DNA from: Rhodocollybia butyracea
Lineage: Eukaryota; Basidiomycota; Agaricomycetes; Agaricales; Omphalotaceae
Assembly: GCA_015501585.1 (NCBI GenBank)
Contig: JADNRY010000427.1
Coordinates: 1-49,792, forward strand
Length of the DNA: 49,792 nucleotides
Direction: 5' to 3'
Each line of letters begins with the position of its first letter. Position 1 is the first letter of the stretch. The notes beneath the pieces are model-generated. The model saw only the letters and a program-made list of their open reading frames with translations. It did no database searches and had not been told where the DNA came from. Below, piece after piece: positions 43,600 through 49,792 of the stretch. A program made the position numbers and the translations under genes.

Positions 43600-44205
43600 G
43601 TTCATACTTGTTTGTAACATAAATTTCCCAGTTGACCATGGAAAGTTTACGCCTGTCACAGAACACTAAAGCATAATATTTCCTTTTGGCCAGGGATAGT
43701 AAGGGTGCTCTGTGCCTGGGATTTTACGCAGTGACGCCACTGCGTACATGGACACAAGCCCGATTTGAGCTTTGAAATTTTGAAAGTTTAAAGTCACAAT
43801 ACTGTACATGGCCAATCGTCTCAGCAATTTTGATGAATACATCTGTGTACTGGAAGCTCGGCGAAACGAGTAGATTGAGTAGCAGGTATGAGAACTCGTG
43901 TGTTGAACTTGGCGTTGAATAAACAAAAAACAAGGCACCAGTGTATGAGCACGTACTGCTATATAAGGCAACGAATTGATAGTATAGCAATGATTTTCGT
44001 GATTGTGTTTTCGCTTAGATGAACAACATACGTACGAGTTTGGACAGGAGAAATGGCGGGGAAGTTATGAGATGTGGGGGAGATAAGAAATTATGGGGTT
44101 AACAGAAAGCAGTAATGAAAGTTAAACGTTAAGCGCTAGTATTTGCGCCACAATTGACATCGGTTGAAACCGGAAAGATATTCTCATGGTTTGTCTTCAT
44201 CCCCA
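43600..44205. other. Intergenic region with duplicated flank
   Basis: 43600-43720 continues the 3' flank shared with paralog A, including a GGGATAGTAAGGGTGCTCTG segment like the start of hydrophobin relic 6, so a trace of a seventh hydrophobin promoter may remain. The rest is the promoter side of the next gene; no frame is convincing. Confidence 0.5.
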
Positions 44206-47200
44206 ATGTCACGGAATGGACAACTAAGTTTAGCGCAAGCGGTGTCGTCTGCTCGAGCGTTCCAAGCAGAAGCCGGCCCTTCGAGAACAGCAGAAACAAA
44301 TCCAAATCGTTTCAAAGCACCCGCACATAAACATGCACACCATCTTCATTCTATACCCCCGAGAGAAAAGAGTACGAGAACGCTGATTATAGACCATATG
44401 CTATGGGTTCATGGTGCGTTTACTACAACTTATCTAGTCTTAATCTGATTCTTCTACAGCCCGAACGCGTTTCGCTCAAGCACGGGCAGAACTAGGCATG
44501 ACAGACCGTACAGGCGGCCCATCTTCTTCCAACTACACACACAGACGCAGACCAGAAAACTACGAAGAAGAAGACGAAGTAGGCAGCGACGGCGAAGATG
44601 TCTTGGTCCTGAAAGCTCGGCACGAACCGGACGACGACCACGCACAAGACCTGCAACTGGCCCAGAGTCTCCGGCTGCGCGCGGAAGGTCTGGAAAAGGT
44701 GATCAACTCGATGCTCGTACAACCGCCACCAGTGCATCTGCATTTCGAAGAAGACTTTTTCGTCGATCCCAATCAGCACATGCTTCCCAACGGTGTGCGG
44801 CTCAGGCTCGCTTTAGGAACTCTTGTCAATGATTTCTTTACCCGTCAAGCACCGCCTCCCCCTTTCAGGCACAAAAAGTTTGCAGCAGCTGGCATCGCTG
44901 CTTCTCCACTCGCAACTAATACTTCAGACTCGTCTACAGCTTCTCCTGGCTTATTACCTCCTGCTCTAAACGCCCTCGTCCCAATCTCAGCATACGGCCA
45001 AAGAAAAGCCGAAAAAAGAGCGCGCAAACGGTTGGGATCCGCCCAATCGTTCTCATCTAACCTATCCCCTCGTACCCGCTCTCTCTACCTCGCAGGCGCA
45101 GACCCAGAAACAGCCAACTCGCCTCCCACATTCCGCTGTCCCCGCCACCTCCACACAGGCTGCGAAATCTGTGTAGAAGCCAAACAGGACTTTTCCGTCA
45201 AAGGCACAGGCGGGAAAGGTAAAGCCAGAGAACGCAGCGCATCTACTGCTCCTACCCCCGGCTCCACCTTTGCCGCTCCTTCCTGGCCATCCACTTCCTC
45301 ATCGAATCCCTCTGCTTCATCTTCCAACCCCAACCCATCCGCCCCAATCGGCATTGCCCCAGACGGCGGCGGCATCTCTGGCTTCCAAGACCCCTCTGCC
45401 GCAGGTGGCTGCAGCGTTGGTGTCGGTGAAGGTCTCCTCAAGCCCTCTCTTAACGGCAGCGTCCTTCGGCGCCGCACAGCTGCGCCCTACACACGCCGTA
45501 CCCGCGGCGGCGGTGGAGAAGTCGAGGCGGACTCGACTGGGTCGGGGTATACCAAGCTCAGTGAGCTGCTCCCGAGGTTTCTGCGCCTCTCGGCGTTGGT
45601 CCTGATGGAGCTGGGGAGAGAAGTGTATGAGGGCCGGGAAGGGCAGGATGAGAGAGAGGAAAATGAGAGGGAGGAGAGGGGAGAGAATGGGAGCGGGGGA
45701 GAAGGCAGGGAAGATTCTACCGTTACGAATTCTCCGAATTCGCCTACGATGACGAAACAGGGTGTCGGTGGCCGTGCGATGCCTGATAACTATTCCTACA
45801 CTTACACGCTTACCCCGTCTCGAGAATGGTACCACCTCCTAGCAGGGATCCTCACCCGTGCGGCGCTGCAGGGCTACCTTACCGCAGGCTGGCGAGGTGT
45901 CAATGCCGTTGAATGTCTCATGGGCCTGGGTCTCGGGATCGATCTACAGCGGTTCCTCCCAGCACGCACGGAAGACTCCTCTCGTACGCGTGGCAGTGAC
46001 AGAGCGCCTTCAACAACATATTCAACCGGAGCACCTTCAACCAGAGCACCTTCAACCAGAGCGCTTTCAATGACAACAGAAGGAAACACCGGGGACGACA
46101 TGGACACCCGCGCTTCGTCGTCCTCCGCAGACGAAGGCGACGCCGAAGCAGAGGCAGAACAGGAACCGGATATGTTCACGGAAGACGAAGACCTTTATAA
46201 AGAGTTCAACCCCGATGAGATGCCCTCCCTGCATCAGGCTGTCGCTATACTCTTTCCTTCGCTTGGGCTGGGGGCGTCGTTGGATGACGCAGGGGAGGGT
46301 GACGACAGAGGGAGTGGAGGGGAAGAGAGAGGGGAACGTGGGGGCGCAGGGAGAGGGGACAGGGACAGCGGGTATGGAGGGGACAGAGGGGAAGGTGGGC
46401 AAGGTGGTGTTAAAAGCGGCGATAAACGCCAGAGCAGGCGAGAACGCGCTAGTCCTGCCGAGGCGGAGTTTATGGGCGAGATGAGTGAGAGGTTAAGGAA
46501 GGTAAGCATCTATCCATCCATTCGTCCATTCTTCCTTCCATCCTTTCATTCGTACATACTTGATTCTTTCATTGCATTCGTTGCATTCGTCTTACAAACG
46601 CAACGCTTACCCTTTTCCTTCACCCTTCACCCTTCTTTCTTCACAATTCACCTTCGCATTCTCTTACAACCCGCGAATCAAAAAACGCTTACTTACCGTT
46701 CTTCTCTTTCCCCTAGTTCATGGAAATCCCCGACTCCACACCAGACCTTTCAACCCACATGGAGGATCTTGCATGGCGGTACCCTGCTGAGCCGATGGAA
46801 CGCGCCGCTGCTCGGTTCTGCGAGGCTATTGCGAGCTGGAGGGGGAAGCCCGAGTTGGAAGGGGTGAGTTTTTTTGCTTCTTTGCCTCTTTGCCTTCTTT
46901 GTTTTCTTGGCTTTTTGGAGCTTTTTGGAGCTTTTCCGAGGTAACATGACGATACTAATTGAATGCTTTTTTCTCATTCCAGTACAAGAAACGCCCACCA
47001 AAAACCTGGCCCTCGACATCCTCACCAAACGGTACCAGAGCTTCTTTTTCTATCCCGATGACGATGGAATCGCTTGTCCATTCCAACCCTGTGTCGCCTA
47101 CTATACCTACTATTTCGCGTTCTCAACCCCAAGTACCACCTCAATCGCCATCTCAATCGCAAACTCAACCCGCAAGCACCAAAAAACCTTCTATCGATGT

Positions 47201-48026
47201 ATATTTCATCCATCCCGACCGCGATCCCTCTGGATACCCCGTATCTCTTTCGTCGTTTTCTGCGGGACCTTCAGGTCGTGCCGCGCCTCCGAACCAGAGT
47301 CAGAGTCATAGGATCTCTGCTTCCCCTGTACTCTCCTCCCTCTCCCCGTACCCAACAACAAATTCCCGACGGCAGTCGTTCCATTCTACCCCGAAATCAA
47401 GCTCATCCCCGTACTCCCTACCCGCACTTTCGCAATCACCTCGGTCTGCTAATGCATACCCCCACCCAAATTCGAATTCAAACTCAAATCAAACGTCCTT
47501 CCAAAGGCGTACCTCATCCAGCCCCACGTCGAATCCTAATCCAAATCCTATACCACTTCTAAACCACTCTCACGCGCACAACCAGAACCAGAACCAGAAT
47601 CAGCCATCCCCCTCGTCCTCGTCCGCGGGAGGCTTCTCATACTACTCAGGCCCCCAAGGCAACACGTCCGCTATGACTTCCACTATGAATTCCGCTATGA
47701 ATTCCACTCCATCCCCTTCCTCCACATCAGCCATGCTACAGCACCAACACCAGCAGCAGCAGCAGCAGCAACAGCAGCAATATGCGCATTCGCATTCTTC
47801 GCATGCAATAGGCGCGCAGCAGATTCCTGTATGGAACGCCGCGACGGGCGCGTGGATGCCTCCTCCGCCTCCACCGACTATTTCCGGTGGCAAACGCATG
47901 CGTTCGCCTGAACGTGGAGGAAGTATGGGCATGGGTATGGGTGGCGGTATGGGTAGGGATATGAGTGGGGGTATGGGAGGTGGAGGTATGGGAGGGGCTG
48001 GTCCGAATCCGAAGAGAGCACGATGA
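44206..48026 (+). CDS. Large low-complexity protein, probably conserved in fungi
   Basis: Four exons (44206-44413, 44460-46501, 46717-46863, 46983-48026) keep frame through three GT-AG introns and give about 1146 residues. The start ATG 44206 is the first in the frame. Conserved-looking blocks are a helical IIDHMLWVHARTRFAQARAE segment across intron 1, LRLALGTLVNDFF, a CPRHLHTGCEIC cysteine/histidine cluster that could bind a metal, LSELLPRFLRLSALVLMELG, and STHMEDLAWRYPAEPMERAA in exon 3. Between them lie Ser/Pro-, Gly/Glu- and Asn-rich stretches. The end has a polyglutamine run (about 47750-47780), a Met/Gly-rich tail and a final P-K-R-A-R basic motif that could be nuclear. No enzyme motif is seen. 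I believe similar proteins occur in other basidiomycetes, but the function is not known to me. Confidence 0.85.
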
Positions 48027-49130
48027 GTGACGAATGTCTTTGCGCCCTTTGCATATCGTAGGATATGCAAATGCAAGTGCGTATAGGCGTATAGCGTATA
48101 GTATATCCCTTCGTCGCTGGCCGCCTGTTCATTTCGGACTTGCTATGTTTTTCACGTTTCTTTTTTGTTTTCCAACACTAATCCGTGTAATCGTGTACAT
48201 ACTTTTTTTTAACGAACCCAGCACCGAATCAAGTTGAAGCTTACTTATTGGACTTCACCCCAATGTTTATACGTATACCTTTTTTCATGTTCATCCTCAT
48301 CATTGTTGTTGTTTGCTCCTCGCCGTGCATTTCATCTCTCTTCATCTCTCCTCATCTCTCCTCATCGTCCCTGTTGTTCAACAGTTGTTGTGCTCCCTCC
48401 CTGCCATGCATCCCTTCTTTATTTCTTCATTATTTCTTCATTATTTTGCCACTATTTCCCCATTATCTCTTCCTTATCTCTTCCTTGTTATTCCGGTTGC
48501 TGAAGGTTCTAGCTGGGCTAGAGATTTGGACAGCATTAACGCGTGTTTTTTGTTTATTGTATGTGTAATAAAATATGTAAATTAGCGAAGTAATAGCTTT
48601 TTTTTTGTGCGTCTACAGAGACGTTAGTTTTTTGGGAATTGTTGTTTTGAGGAGTGACTGTTTCGTGGACGAGAGTATATCATACAGTTTCAGGGAGGCG
48701 CGTTTTTGATGATCTAAATAAGATACTGGACACAGAGATGGTAGTACTAGAAAAATCTGACTTTGAGGATGTACCCAACGTAGATTCAAGTTACTTATGC
48801 GAAGGACGCTGGATTCTCACCTGCGCTTAATTACTAGCCCCAGATCTGATATGTATATGAGGGCGGTAGAATGAAATTACTGCTTCAAGGGCTGGATTTG
48901 GCTTTTAGCCGTCCGTGAAGTTACTGCTTTTTGGATTCTGGAGTGCGAAGTGGGATTGATTGATTCCCTTGGGTTTCCTGGTCCTGCGCGCGTTTAGCGA
49001 GCGTTGTCGTCAAATTCCAGTCCTGGTGAACACAAAGTAAGCGCTAGAATTGGCACTACCGTTGCACTGACACGGCTGATGATGATCAAAGTCAAAAATC
49101 CCAGCGCTAAATTCTTCAACAGCTTTCACG
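48027..49130. other. Intergenic region between divergent-spacing genes
   Basis: Pyrimidine-rich tracts (48330-48490, repeated CATCTCTCCTCAT and TTCATTATT) lie downstream of the previous gene. 48980-49130 is the promoter side of the F-box-like gene and matches the relic at 27611-27800. No gene seen. Confidence 0.5.
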
Positions 49131-49792
49131 ATGAAAAGCTCTTCACGTACCTGGGATACCTCCGAGTCTAGCTCTCCTTTTTCTTCTGTCACTGGCACAA
49201 ACCATGTCCCATCATCTGCAGAACTTGACCAACTCAAAGATCTGCTTGCTGAGCCGCAGCATGAGCTTAAACGCTTACGATCGGAGATCAGTCGCTTGCA
49301 GTCGCTTCTAGATGCTTTACTCAAGGAGAAGGACGAAGTGGAGACATACATTGAAGCACACAGGGCTCTGATGTCTCCTATTCGTCAGATTCCTTCGGAA
49401 ACACTGGGCGAAATTTTCATGCATTGTTTGCCAACGGACATATATCCGTTTGCCATTCGTGATCTGAAGGAAGCTCCTCTGCTTATGACCACTATATGTC
49501 GACACTGGAGACGGGTTGCCATCGACACTCCAGGATTGTGGAGCTCTTTGCATATACATCTTCCCCCTCAGTTGAGTGAAGAGGTGGCTTCTCAACGGAC
49601 TACTGGTGTAAGTTTGTGGCTGGAACGCTCCGCTACCCTTCCGATCTCTATATCATTCCATGGATCTAGCAGATATAATGAAAGCATACCTACCGAGTTT
49701 ATAGCTGGCGTCGCAGAGACAAACTTGCAGTTGCGATCCTCTAAAAACATGATGTCTTTCATGCAATCGTTGCAGCGTTTCAATCACAGGAT
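49131..49792 (+). CDS. F-box-like protein, 5' part
   Basis: From ATG 49131 the frame is open for 220 codons to the window end. Residues 1-25 are Ser/Thr-rich. Residues about 30-75 form a coiled coil (ELDQLKDLLAEPQHELKRL, LQSLLDALLKEKDEVETYI). Then the F-box-like segment P-I-R-Q-I-P-S-E-T-L-G-E-I-F (about 80-93) leads to a CRHWRRVAIDTPGLWSSLHI block at about 120. This coiled coil plus F-box plus W-R-x-x-A-x-x-T-P-x-L-W layout is common in Agaricomycetes, where the proteins are thought to act as substrate adaptors for SCF ubiquitin ligases. The C-terminal recognition part lies outside. The minus-strand frame at 49010-49351 is its shadow. Confidence 0.88.
   Translation, partial: MKSSSRTWDTSESSSPFSSVTGTNHVPSSAELDQLKDLLAEPQHELKRLRSEISRLQSLLDALLKEKDEVETYIEAHRALMSPIRQIPSETLGEIFMHCLPTDIYPFAIRDLKEAPLLMTTICRHWRRVAIDTPGLWSSLHIHLPPQLSEEVASQRTTGVSLWLERSATLPISISFHGSSRYNESIPTEFIAGVAETNLQLRSSKNMMSFMQSLQRFNHR

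Noticed and set aside
49010..49351. Minus-strand protein of 113 residues
   Set aside because: Shadow of the F-box-like gene and its promoter; the plus strand carries the coiled coil and F-box motifs.

Overview
The window looks like nuclear DNA from a filamentous basidiomycete, most likely an Agaricomycete. The evidence is many short (about 50-60 nt) GT-AG introns, a tandem cluster of class I hydrophobins, an F-box-like protein of the kind abundant in mushroom-forming fungi, a chromodomain Ty3/gypsy element, a Ty1/copia element and several small TIR elements. No species can be named from the sequence alone.

Bases 1 to about 21000 are a repeat nest. A unit of about 5.7 kb (1911-7596) carries one multi-exon, degraded gene for an unrecognised zinc-finger protein. 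It lies between inverted arms of about 2 kb (1-1907 and 7597-9817). The arms contain a 306-bp satellite built from two related halves of about 153 bp, plus a CTCAAGTTGAC-type minisatellite. A third, divergent block of the same family (9818-12150) points the other way, so the right side is a palindrome of about 4.5 kb. All three blocks end in TTTTCCTGATG. The last one abuts a gypsy chromovirus pol (12151-20958) that lacks gag and protease. A nearly intact copia element (14574-19739) sits inside that gypsy's integrase, with a 5-bp target duplication and LTRs that differ at one base.

Bases 21000-32000 are mostly single-copy. They hold a six-exon protein of unknown function (21529-23033, minus), a 1.28-kb TIR element (23385-24664), a long gene-poor stretch with a relic of an F-box gene's 5' end, a ten-exon Avt3/4-type amino-acid transporter (28329-31069, minus) and an intron-containing tRNA-Asp(GTC) (32082-32176).

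Bases 32200-43700 form an expanding and decaying family cluster. Four intact class I hydrophobin genes in direct tandem share the same TATA-to-ATG distance, the same exon sizes and nearly identical proteins. They are followed by two hydrophobin relics. Two paralogous, probably secreted proteins of unknown function (40306-41082 and 42096-42938) alternate with those relics, which suggests that relic and secreted gene duplicated together. A solo LTR and two MITE-like elements inserted into the decaying half.

Bases 44206-48026 encode a large, low-complexity protein that I take to be a conserved fungal protein without a known function. An F-box-like gene starts at 49131 and runs off the window. 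The clearest candidates for undescribed biology are the inverted-repeat unit with its satellite arms and zinc-finger gene, and the hydrophobin/secreted-protein duplication module.
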